This document shows positions 26,235-35,100 of a stretch of 64,000 bases of DNA, in pieces. Under the pieces are notes generated by a model. That model had not been told where the DNA came from and searched no databases. It saw only the letters and a list, made by a program, of their open reading frames with translations. The position numbers and the translations under genes were made by a program. Position 1 is the stretch's first letter, and each line of letters opens with the position of its first letter. The DNA comes from LMUY01 sp965199105. GTDB lineage: Bacteria; Pseudomonadota; Alphaproteobacteria; Acetobacterales; Acetobacteraceae. The stretch covers positions 2,232,001-2,296,000 of the forward strand of contig CBDAQO010000002.1 in NCBI GenBank assembly GCA_965199105.1. Reading direction: 5' to 3'.

Positions 26235-26732
26235 ATGGCCAGCACCGCTGAAAAGACCGACCCCAAGCTGTGGGACAAAGTGAAACAGGACGTAACCGCC
26301 GACGACAAGGGCGGCAAGAAAGGCCAATGGTCCGCTCGCAAGGCGCAGTTGGCGGTCGGCGAATACAAGGCCGAGGGCGGCGGCTACAAGGGTGAGAAGA
26401 CCGCCGACAACCACCTGTCGCAGTGGACGCGTGAGGACTGGGGCACGAAATCCGGCCAGCAGAGTAGGGAAACTGGCGAGCGTTATCTGCCGAAGCAGGC
26501 GCGCGAGAAGCTCTCCGACAAGGATTACGCCCGCACGACGGCGAAGAAGCGCGCCGACAGCGCTGCCGGGCGGCAATTTTCTGCCCAACCCAAGGACGTC
26601 GCCAAGAAGACGGCCGCCTCGCACGGCCCAACTCGCTCCGCGTTGCTCGACCAGGCTGCCAAGCGCGGCATCAAGGGGCGGTCGCGGATGCGCAAGGCCG
26701 AACTCGAGCAGGCGTTAGCGGGGCACGGCTAA
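26235..26732 (+). CDS. DUF5872-like small basic protein with SAP/Rho-N-like tail
   Basis: This 165-residue basic protein has an N-terminal block of the type found in DUF5872 proteins (DPKLWDKVKQDVTADDKGGKKG, trimmed here, then QWSARKAQLAVGEYKAEGGG and WTREDWGTKSG); the family name is from memory. The stretch GERYLPKQAREKLSDKDYA is also typical. The last 35 residues (TRSALLDQAAKRGIKGRSRM followed by RKAELEQAL) look like a short SAP or Rho-N nucleic-acid-binding helix pair. A GGAGGG site supports ATG 26235. The function is unknown; DNA or RNA binding is inferred from charge and the tail. Confidence 0.75.
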   Translation: MASTAEKTDPKLWDKVKQDVTADDKGGKKGQWSARKAQLAVGEYKAEGGGYKGEKTADNHLSQWTREDWGTKSGQQSRETGERYLPKQAREKLSDKDYARTTAKKRADSAAGRQFSAQPKDVAKKTAASHGPTRSALLDQAAKRGIKGRSRMRKAELEQALAGHG

Positions 26733-26746
26733 CCCACTGCCTCGCG

Positions 26747-27724
26747 CTATTCAGCCGCCCGCAACAGCCCGGTGTCCGCACCGTATGCGGCGACGTTGCG
26801 TTCGTAGTCGAGAATCATGGCGCGCTTGGCGCTCAGCCGCCACGTGAACGTCTCGATGAACCTCTTATAGCGTTGCTGCGCCTGGTAGCGGAGTTGCGCC
26901 GCGGCGGGCATTGGCGTCACGTAGTCCGCGATCGCCGGATAGTCGCGCACGGCTTGCAGATAGGGCCGCCGCGCGTCCGACTTCCAGGGCGGGAACACGC
27001 CTTCCCACGGCTTGGGCTTGGACATGAAATGGTAGATGCGCGGCGCGATCGTCGCCTCGACCTGCGCGTTGAGCATGAAGATCGGGAAGTTCCAGGCCAG
27101 CGACATCGGGATGCTATGGCCGCGCCCCACCAGGTTCAGCACGTCCTGGTCTGGGAAGCGCGACGCGGCGTCGCGGTCGAAGTAGAGCTTCAACGCGGCG
27201 GCCTCGATATCACCCCAGCCGTCGCGGTTCATCCGCATGACGCCCGAGTTGAAGTAGCGCCCGCACTCCGCCGCGCTGAACCCGGCAGATTGGAAATGGG
27301 CCGCGATCTTGCGGTCGTGGCTATTGCGGCCGGTGAACGCGAACGTCATCGGGTCGTTCGCTGCCAGGAACTTGCCCGGCGGCACCTCGTAGCCAACCAG
27401 TGGATCGAGCGAGCCGCGGATTTGCGTATCGCCGTCGATGTAGAGGAAGTGGGCATACGCGGCCGGCACCAACTTGGTGAGGAACAGCCGCGCCAGCATC
27501 GCCGGAGCGCCCTCGATCGCGGCGCCGTCCACGGCGGTGAAATGGATTTGCTCGGCTGCGCAAACCCGCTCGAAGGCGCGCTGCGTGGCTAGGTCGGCGT
27601 CGAAGCTGAAGATCGCCACGTCGGCCATTTGCGCCGAGGACATGCGCCGCGCCTGGATGGCGCTGACCAGGGTGGGGAACAGATACGCCGGGTCGGTCAT
27701 GTAGCAGATGCAGCAATCCGGCAT
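26747..27724 (-). CDS. GT8-like glycosyltransferase
   Basis: This is a cytoplasmic sugar transferase of 325 residues. The N-terminal half has the GT8 (galactosyltransferase/glycogenin) fold markers: a DxD metal site in FLYIDGDTQIRGSLDPL (D97, D99), GRYFNSGVMRMN around residues 156-167, and DQDVLNLV. The start at 27724 is set by the end of the upstream gene, one base away; a longer reading would overlap that gene. The nucleotide sugar and acceptor cannot be determined. With the DUF707 gene it forms a two-gene unit that probably modifies a surface glycan. Confidence 0.85.
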   Translation of the reverse strand: MPDCCICYMTDPAYLFPTLVSAIQARRMSSAQMADVAIFSFDADLATQRAFERVCAAEQIHFTAVDGAAIEGAPAMLARLFLTKLVPAAYAHFLYIDGDTQIRGSLDPLVGYEVPPGKFLAANDPMTFAFTGRNSHDRKIAAHFQSAGFSAAECGRYFNSGVMRMNRDGWGDIEAAALKLYFDRDAASRFPDQDVLNLVGRGHSIPMSLAWNFPIFMLNAQVEATIAPRIYHFMSKPKPWEGVFPPWKSDARRPYLQAVRDYPAIADYVTPMPAAAQLRYQAQQRYKRFIETFTWRLSAKRAMILDYERNVAAYGADTGLLRAAE

Positions 27725-27725
27725 G

Positions 27726-28616
27726 TCAGCGCTTCGCCAGCGACCGCTCGGACACCCGGTCCGGGATGTCGTTGATGGCCTTGTAGGCCATGCCCGCCAG
27801 CCGCCGCAGCATCCGCTTGCGTTCGGGGGTTTGGCGCAGCGCCAGGCCGTAGTCCAGCAATGACCCGAGCGCGAACCGGCGCGGGCCGAAGCGCGAGACC
27901 AGCCGGCCGTCGCGCCGGATCGCCTTGTGGGTGGCAATCGCCGGGTCCTCGTCGATGCCGTGGGTGCGGCAGAAGCTGCGCAGCTCGTCCCACGGCGAAA
28001 TGCCGCCATCGCGCAGCGCCTTGTAGTTCGGCCCGCCGACCGGGCGGGTGTGGCACACCGAGACCGCGTCCACGATGGCGATGCCGCTTTCGGGCCGTTG
28101 CGCGAGCTTGGTCCAGATGAAGTCGAGGCCCCATCCGCTCAGGTTCGAGTCGAACAGCGGCAGCGACTTCTGCAGCATGGCGGCCGAAAAGCAGGGCGCC
28201 ATCACCTCGACGTAGTTGGTGAAGCGGACCTTGTACTTGCGGCACTGCAACGTGGTCAGGTGGCCAAAATAGCTATTCCAGGTCAGCGCCGGTTGCGCCA
28301 CCTCGAGGTTATACTCACGGCAGATTTCGAACAGCCGGTTGATGTTGGTCTTGTCGGTGCGCAGGTCGTCGTCCGGCAGCCAGATGTAGTCGTAGTCGGC
28401 GGTCAGTTGCGGGTTGCTCGAGATCAGCTCGTGCAGCGCCGGCCATTTCGGCCCCTTGCCGTAGATGTAGGTGATGTCTTCGTTCGGCACGGGCGATGGC
28501 TTGGCGCCAAAATAGTTCACAACCAGGTCCCAGTTCCGCTCCGCCTTGCCGCGCAACCAGTCGGGATGCAGCGAGCTGTCGCCGGCGCGGACGATTACCA
28601 GGTTCTTTCTCGTCAT
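27726..28616 (-). CDS. DUF707 family protein, possible glycosyltransferase
   Basis: This 296-residue protein matches the DUF707 pattern known from plants and bacteria. It has NLVIVRAGDSSLHPDWL at the N-terminus, a YDYIWLPDDDLRTD block with acidic DDD (about residues 79-92), LEVAQPALTWNS, VEVMAPCFSAAML, and GWGLDFIWTKLA followed by a buried histidine in VCHTRPVGG. The DDD block and order of elements recall GT-A transferases, so a sugar-transfer role is plausible but unproven. The start at 28616 gives the expected MTRKNLVIVR beginning. The gene lies one base upstream of the GT8-like gene. Confidence 0.82.
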   Translation of the reverse strand: MTRKNLVIVRAGDSSLHPDWLRGKAERNWDLVVNYFGAKPSPVPNEDITYIYGKGPKWPALHELISSNPQLTADYDYIWLPDDDLRTDKTNINRLFEICREYNLEVAQPALTWNSYFGHLTTLQCRKYKVRFTNYVEVMAPCFSAAMLQKSLPLFDSNLSGWGLDFIWTKLAQRPESGIAIVDAVSVCHTRPVGGPNYKALRDGGISPWDELRSFCRTHGIDEDPAIATHKAIRRDGRLVSRFGPRRFALGSLLDYGLALRQTPERKRMLRRLAGMAYKAINDIPDRVSERSLAKR

Positions 28617-28714
28617 GATCAGAAGCCTTTGCTGCGGGACGGTTGGGCTGATGCGTGACCGTTGCGAACACCATACAACCATAAGCGCCGGTGTGAAATT
28701 TCCACGAATTGGCC

Positions 28715-28740
28715 GACCCGGCGCACGTGGACGCCGGGTC
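28715..28740 (-). terminator. hairpin at the end of the GMC oxidoreductase gene
   Basis: A perfect 9-bp inverted repeat (GACCCGGCG at 28715-28723 and CGCCGGGTC at 28732-28740, 8-base loop) starts at the stop codon of the minus-strand gene. It has no T tract. It would separate the glf/GMC transcript from the DUF707/GT8 transcript. Confidence 0.55.
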
Positions 28741-30376
28741 AGTCGGCAACCACCGCGGCGTCGGCCCGTACCGCGGGCGCGGCGTGCCAGCCGCGGTCCT
28801 TCAGGTGATCGGCCAGCCGGATGGCGAGCGCCACGATCGTCAGCGTGGGGTTGGCGTGCCCGTTGGTCGGGAACACCGAGCTGCCGGCGACAAACAGGCC
28901 TTCCACGCCGTGGACCTGGCAGTGCGGGTCCACCACGCCCGATTGTGGCGCGTGGGCCATGCGCGTCGTGCCGCTGGGGTGGGCGGTGTCAACGAAGCGC
29001 GCGAGGTCGGGGCGGTTGGCGGCGACCCACTCGGCCAGCCGCAACTGGGGCAGGCCGCGCTGGCGGAAATTCTGGTCCAGGCTTTGGCCCAGCGCCAGGG
29101 CGGTGGCTTTTTCCTGGTCGCTGATGCGCCAGTCGAGCCGCGCCTTGGGCAGGCCTAACGCATCGTGCGCGTCGGTCAGCGTCAGGCGGCTATCCGGGTT
29201 GGGCTGCTGCTCCACCGCGCAGTCGAACACCAGCCGCTGCAGCTTGTGCCGAACGCCGCCACCCTGCAGCAGCCGGTTGGCCAAGCCGCCGAGGATCAGG
29301 CCGGGTTGCGACGCGACGGTCCATAGATCGCGCACCGATGCGGCCGGTTGCCGCAGCAGCAGCCGCTTGACCGCGTCCCACGGGTCATCGGCGGCGCGCT
29401 CCTCCGTCATCCAGGCGGCGCAGTTCAGCAGTTCGCGCTGCTGTTGCACGTGGCGGCTGAGCGTCACGCCGCGGACGAAGACGTTGCCGCGGGCGCGGTG
29501 CCCGGGTTGGAACAGGCCGTAGTAGCGCTGCAGTTCGGCCGCCGAACGCAGGTCGATCTCGGCCAGCGTGCAGCGCGGATGATCGGCGAGGAACCGCCCG
29601 ACCAGGCCGTGTTGGTTGCCCAGCCCGCCGCGCCGCCGGTTGGAGTAGAGCATGATGCGGGCGTTCTCGATGCCGCCCGCCGCGAGCACCACCGCCTTGG
29701 GCCGCACCACCAGCCGCTGTCCCGTCAGGCTCGCAACCTCGACGCCGGCGACGCAGTTAGCTGCCTCGTTGGTCAGGATGTCGGTGACGTTGGCGTTGAG
29801 CAATACGCGGGTGCGCGGCGCGTTTTGGCCCAGGAAGGACGGGCCGCAGCGCATGAAGTCGAGCGGGCGCTGGCTGTCCTTGCTAAACTGCCAGAAGCAA
29901 TCCTCCAGCGCGCCGCCATCAAGCGCCCGGCGGCGATCGCCGCGCACATACGGGGCGAGGTCGCTGTCGTAATCGCTGTCCGACAGACCGAGGTAGTCGC
30001 AGGCGCGGGCGAGGTGCGGCGCCAATTCGCCATGCTGCAGCGGCCAGCCGGAATGCGGCACCCAGTCGCGCTGCGCGAAGTCCCACTCGGTGAAGGGCGC
30101 GCAGCGGCCGGACCAGACATGCGAGGTGCCGCCGAAGATGCGCGTGCGCACCAGGGCCTGGTCCATCACCCGCGGCGCGCCCACGGACTCGATGTGGTTG
30201 AGTCCGTCGGCGCCTGGGTCGCTCCCGAGCCCGCCGCTTTCGATGATCAAGGTGTCGATCGCCGCGTGGCGCAACTCGCTGGCGATGGTGAGCCCGGCGG
30301 GACCGCTGCCGATGATGCAGAGATCGGTATGGATCTCGCTCGCGTCGCCCATCTGCCGGAGGTCATCGATTTTCAT
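28739..30376 (-). CDS. GMC-family FAD-dependent oxidoreductase
   Basis: This 545-residue flavoenzyme has an N-terminal FAD site (LCIIGSGPAGLTIASEL, residues 19-35) followed by the acidic ribose contact IIESGG. Other GMC landmarks are VLAAGGIENARIMLYSN around residue 235, and a C-terminal HPSGTTRM and GHANPTLTIVALAIRLADHL. GMC enzymes oxidise alcohols, often sugars or polyols. It lies 42 bases after glf on the same strand with a GAGGAAC ribosome site. An action on a sugar or lipid-linked glycan is likely but not shown. Confidence 0.88.
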   Translation of the reverse strand: MKIDDLRQMGDASEIHTDLCIIGSGPAGLTIASELRHAAIDTLIIESGGLGSDPGADGLNHIESVGAPRVMDQALVRTRIFGGTSHVWSGRCAPFTEWDFAQRDWVPHSGWPLQHGELAPHLARACDYLGLSDSDYDSDLAPYVRGDRRRALDGGALEDCFWQFSKDSQRPLDFMRCGPSFLGQNAPRTRVLLNANVTDILTNEAANCVAGVEVASLTGQRLVVRPKAVVLAAGGIENARIMLYSNRRRGGLGNQHGLVGRFLADHPRCTLAEIDLRSAAELQRYYGLFQPGHRARGNVFVRGVTLSRHVQQQRELLNCAAWMTEERAADDPWDAVKRLLLRQPAASVRDLWTVASQPGLILGGLANRLLQGGGVRHKLQRLVFDCAVEQQPNPDSRLTLTDAHDALGLPKARLDWRISDQEKATALALGQSLDQNFRQRGLPQLRLAEWVAANRPDLARFVDTAHPSGTTRMAHAPQSGVVDPHCQVHGVEGLFVAGSSVFPTNGHANPTLTIVALAIRLADHLKDRGWHAAPAVRADAAVVAD

Positions 30377-30418
30377 CGTCGTTCCTCGAATGAAAACCGC
30401 AGAGCGATGCGGCTGCCG

Positions 30419-31537
30419 CTACAATGCCTGGCACGTCTTTTCGAACATGGCCAAGGCGCGCCCACAGGCCTGGTCCATGTTGTAATACGCGTAGTCGCCG
30501 AGCCGGCCGGCAAACCAGACCTGGCCCGCCAGCGCGTCGGCGCGTTCGCGGTACATCCGGTAGCGCTCGGCGTTGGCTGACGTGGGAATGGGGTAGTGCG
30601 GCTCGTTGCGGCCCTTTTCGTAGGCGCCGGGGTACTCCACGATCAGGCTGGTCGACGCGCAGGTCTGACCGGTCAGGTGCTTGATCTCGGTCACGCGGGT
30701 GAAGTCGAAATCGTTGGGCGAGTTGATCGTGCCGACCGGCTGCACAAACTCCACGTCGCGGTGCTGGCGCACGAAGTCCATGCTGCGGTATTCGAGCGGC
30801 CCGAAGCAGTAGTCGAAATACTCGTCGATCGGCCCGGTGTAGATCACCCGCGCGCCGGGTCGCCGCACCACGTCGCGAAAGTCGGTGTTGAGGCGGATTT
30901 CGATGTTCGGATCGGCCAGGATGCGCTCGAACATCGCCGTGTAGCCGTGCTGTGGCAGGGCTTGGTAGGTGTCCTGGAAGTAGCGGTCGTCGCGGCTGAT
31001 GTAGATCGGCACCCGCGCGGTGACGCTCGGGTCGAGGTCTTCCGGCCGCAGCGACCATTGCTTCTTGGTGTAGCTCTCGAACACGTGGTGGTAGACGTAG
31101 TCGGCCAGGAAGTTGAGGTCGGTCTCGGTGCCCTCGCGCAACTTCAGGATCGGCACCTTCTTGCCGAAGCCGTAGGTGTCGATGAGCTTGCGCGAGAGCT
31201 GTTCGGCAAGGTAGGGCGGGAACAGGGCTGCGATGGAATTGAGGTTGAACGGAACCGGCACCTGACGGCCTTCGACGGTGGCCAGCACGTGGTGGTAGTA
31301 TGGCCGCCAAGTTGTGAACGCGGAGAGGTAGTCCCAGATCTTCTTGCTGTTGGTGTGGAAGATGTGCGGGCCGTATTGGTGGAACAGGATGCCCTGCTCG
31401 TCGACGAGGTCGAACGCGTTGCCGGCGATGTGGTCGCGGCGCTCCACCACGAGGACCTTCTGGCCCAGTTGGGTGGCGATCCGCTCGGCGAGGACCGCAC
31501 CGGTGAACCCGGCGCCGACAATGATCCAGTCTGTCAT
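30419..31537 (-). CDS. glf: UDP-galactopyranose mutase
   Basis: This flavoenzyme converts UDP-galactopyranose to UDP-galactofuranose for cell-surface glycans. The 372 residues begin with the FAD motif IIVGAGFTGAVLAE and VVERRDHIAGNAFD. They contain the substrate-flap region (QYGPHIFHTNSKKIWDYLSAF), the KKQWSLRPEDL stretch and GRLGDYAYYNMDQACGRAL near the end, which are specific to Glf. The presence of glf means the organism probably places galactofuranose in LPS or an exopolysaccharide. The galactofuranosyltransferase is not obvious; the GT8-like or GT2 neighbours are candidates only. Confidence 0.95.
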   Translation of the reverse strand: MTDWIIVGAGFTGAVLAERIATQLGQKVLVVERRDHIAGNAFDLVDEQGILFHQYGPHIFHTNSKKIWDYLSAFTTWRPYYHHVLATVEGRQVPVPFNLNSIAALFPPYLAEQLSRKLIDTYGFGKKVPILKLREGTETDLNFLADYVYHHVFESYTKKQWSLRPEDLDPSVTARVPIYISRDDRYFQDTYQALPQHGYTAMFERILADPNIEIRLNTDFRDVVRRPGARVIYTGPIDEYFDYCFGPLEYRSMDFVRQHRDVEFVQPVGTINSPNDFDFTRVTEIKHLTGQTCASTSLIVEYPGAYEKGRNEPHYPIPTSANAERYRMYRERADALAGQVWFAGRLGDYAYYNMDQACGRALAMFEKTCQAL

Positions 31538-32172
31538 GACGCCAGTTCAACCCTCCGTCGTTCACCAGGGCGCCGATACGGCATTGTAACGAGCCTCATC
31601 TGTTCGGCAGCTTGAACCCTCTGCCGACAATCGTGTCAGAAGCTGCGCTCTGGGTGACCAGTGCAACCCTGGAGCACAGGCACTACAACCGCTTTATTCA
31701 CTCCGCATTCACGCTCGTTAACTCGTTTCAATCAGGGATGCAAGAAGTCTGCGCTGGGGTGCAGCAATCGCTCCACCCGGCGCGTGCTGGCGGGACGTGG
31801 GCGGCAGCAGCGGCCACGCCGACCGGATTGAGAGCTACAGCAGAGAATGCAAAAGTATGCGATTGACCATCTCATTTCCAAGACCAGGAACGATTGGTGT
31901 GCCATGCTAGCGTTCTAAGATAACACCGTATTACGATTGCGACAACGCGGTGCGCGTGAGCCAGCCTGGACCACGCCATCGCCCGGCTCTTGGCTCATAT
32001 TTGCACCGCCATCGAGACGACTGCGGTCAAAGTATTAAATTTGAGTAGATCATCGAGTTTACAGTTTGTCTTGCACAACACTCTTTTAACGTCACTATAA
32101 ACCGCAAATGATTGGCATTTGACTAGCTTTTTCGAGCATCATCTTTAGCTCCGCCCAACTTATTGGGGCGTC
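31538..32172. other. intergenic region before the giant secreted protein
   Basis: This 635-base stretch is clearly richer in A and T than its neighbours, especially 32030-32160. No protein in any frame looks real. It holds the candidate promoter at 32071-32100 and an inverted repeat CAAATG-ATTGG-CATTTG at 32105-32121. The composition may mark a regulatory region or recently acquired DNA. Confidence 0.5.
32071..32100 (+). promoter_or_regulatory. candidate promoter of the giant secreted protein
   Basis: A -35-like TTGCAC (32071-32076) is followed after 18 bases by CTATAA (32095-32100). The inverted repeat at 32105-32121 sits at the expected start site and could be an operator. This is a pattern match in an A/T-rich stretch only. 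Confidence 0.35.
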
Positions 32173-35100
32173 ATGATGACCGTCGATCCAGGTGACAACG
32201 AGTTCTCCAGCGATACCATTACTTCGGAGAGCTTCCTGACCACGATCGGCGTCGACACCCACATCCCCTACACCGACGGCGGCTACGCCAACATCGGCAA
32301 CGTCGCCGCCGACTTGGCCTATCTCGGCGTGGCCAATGTGCGCGACGGCATCAGCGACGGCGTGAACGGCTCCGCACCGCTCAGCAGCTATATCACCTTG
32401 GCGCAAGACGGGGTGAAGTTCACCTTCGTCGTCGCGGCCGGCGGCACCATCACCACGGCGAGCCTGCAAGCCGAGCTCGCGCTGATCGACCAGCTCAACG
32501 AAGCGGTGCCCGGCAGCGTGGCGGCGCTCGAGGGGCCGAACGAGATCAACAACGCCCCACTCACCTTTAATGGTGTAAGCGGCCTGCAAGGCGCGGTCGA
32601 CCTGCAGCAGGCGCTCTATAATAGTGTGCAGGCCGACCCGAACCTGAGCGGCGTGGCTGTCGACTACTTCACCGGATACGACGCCGGCGGCGTTCCCGTC
32701 GGGCCTGACCCGGCGACCACGCCCGGCCTCGCCAACGACGACACCCAGCACCCCTATCCCAATTTCGGCCAAGCGCCCGCCGCCTGGGTCGCGCCAAGCC
32801 AGGCCCTGGTCAACGAGAGCGCCGGCTATGGGCAAGCGGTCTACACCGAGACCGGCTACTCCACCAACGGCGGCACCAGCGGCGCCGTCAACCAGGACGT
32901 GCAGGCCAACTACACGCTGGACCTGCTGCTGGACGACGCGGTGGACGGGATTGCGCAGACCGACCTTTACCAGTTGCTCGACGACTACCCGCCCGGCGCG
33001 CCGCAGGGGGACGACGGCTACGGGCTGTTCACCCCCAGCAACGCGCCCAAGGCAGCGGCCACCGCCATCCACAACCTCGTCACCATCCTGGGTGGCGCGG
33101 GCGCTGCGGCCGACCCATCCAGCCCGGCGCCGCTCGGCTACTCCGTCACCGGCCTGTCAGCCACCGGCAACAGCGTGGCGCTGGCGCAAGCGGACGGCAG
33201 TTACGACATCGCGGTGTGGAACGAGCCACAGATTTGGGACGAGGCGAACGGAACCGAGATCACCGCGCCCACCGACAGCGTGACCGTGCAACTGGGCGGC
33301 ACCTACGCGACGGTAGAGTTATTCGACCCGCTGCTCTCGGCGTCGGCGCAGACCGTGCTGCACGATGTCAGTTCCGTGCAGTTGGGCCTCACCGACCACC
33401 CCCTGATCGTTCAGGTCGACGGCCTGGTGGCGCCGGTCGCGGCGGTCGCACCCGTCGCGGCGGTGGTGCCCATGGCGGTCGCAACCGTGCCCGCACCCGT
33501 GAGCACCGGCGCGGACACGCTGGTGCTGAACCTGTCCGGCACGGCGGTGGGCGGGCAGGGCGGTGAGTTCACCCTGAGCGTCGACGGCGTGGCGGTGGGC
33601 CAAGTGCAGACCGTGACCGCGCAGCAGAGCCTGGGGCAAAGCCAAGATGTCAGCATCACCGGGTCGTTTGGCGCCGGTCCGCTGACGGTGGCGGTGGATT
33701 TCGTCAACGGCTTCAGCGGCAACCCAGCCGATATCGGCCGCACCATCGACGTGAACGCCATCACCCTGAACGGCCAGACCAGTTTCGAGAACGGCGTGCT
33801 GCAGGACGCCGGCAGCGCGCCCTTCGTCCTTCCCGCCGCCACCGCCAGCGCCGCCGCCCCGAGTGGCGAGACCGACACGCTGGTGCTCGACCTGTCCGAG
33901 ACGCCGCTCTCCGGGCAGGACGCCCAGTTCATGGTCAGCATCGACGGCCACCTGGTCGGCGAGCCGCAACTGGTCACCGCGCTGCAGTCGGCCGGCGCCA
34001 GCCAGGACTTCAGCTTCACCGGCGATTTCGGCACCGGCCCGCACGTCGTCACCATCGACTTCCTCAACGGCTTCAGCGGCACCTCGCCGGTGTTCGGCCG
34101 CACGCTGGACGTGAACGCCATCACCTTCGACGGCGTGACCACGGCCGAGCAGGCCAGCCTGGTCTATAACGGCACCGCCGCGTACAGCATCGCCGCCACG
34201 CCGGTCAGTGCCGCGCCACCCGTGGCCGATCCGCCCGCCGCCACGCCGCCCGCCGCCCCGCCCACCACGCCGTTGCCGACCATCAGCCTCACCGCGCAGA
34301 CCCTGGCCGACGACACCGGCGCCAGCAGCAGCGACGACGTCACCAGCGACGGCGCAGTCACGCTGACCGGTGCGGTCACCGGGCCAGCCGGCACCACCGT
34401 CAGCGTGCTGGACGGCACCGTGGTGCTCGGCTTGGCCAGCATCAACGGCGGGGCCTGGAGCTACAGCACCGTGCTGGGCGCCGGCACGCACACGCTCTCG
34501 GCCGTCGCCACCGACGCCACCGGCAGCGTCTCCACTGCCGCCGCAGCCGCTATCACGGTGGCGACCACGCCCCCCGTGCTCACCCTCGCCGCCCCGGTGC
34601 AGACCGCGGGCACCACCGACATCGTGCTCGCCGGCACCGTCGCAGGCGCGCCGGGCACCACCGTCACCCTGCTGGACGGCAGCGCCACCCTCGGCACCGC
34701 CACCGTGGCCAACGGCGCCTGGTCCTACACCGCCGACCTCGCCGCCGGCACCGCCACCCTCACCGCCGTCGCCACCGACCCGGCGGGCAACACCACCAGC
34801 CTGGCCGAAACCGTGGCGGTGGCTGCCGTGCCCGTGCCAGCGAGCGCCGGCGCGGACACGCTGGTGCTGAACCTGTCCGGCACGGCGGTGGGCGGGCAGG
34901 GCGGTGAGTTCACCCTGAGCGTCGACGGCGTGGCGGTGGGCCAGGTGCAGACCGTGACGGCGCAGCAGAGCCTGGGGCAAAGCCAAGATGTCAGCATCAC
35001 CGGGTCGTTTGGCGCCGGTCCGCTGACGGTGGCGGTGGATTTCGTCAACGGCTTCAGCGGCAACCCGGCCGATATCGGCCGCATTATCGACGTGAACGCC

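Noticed and set aside
31612..31866. Small plus-strand open frame in the glf-giant gene intergenic region
   Set aside because: It has no ribosome site, no recognisable features and no conserved-looking composition.
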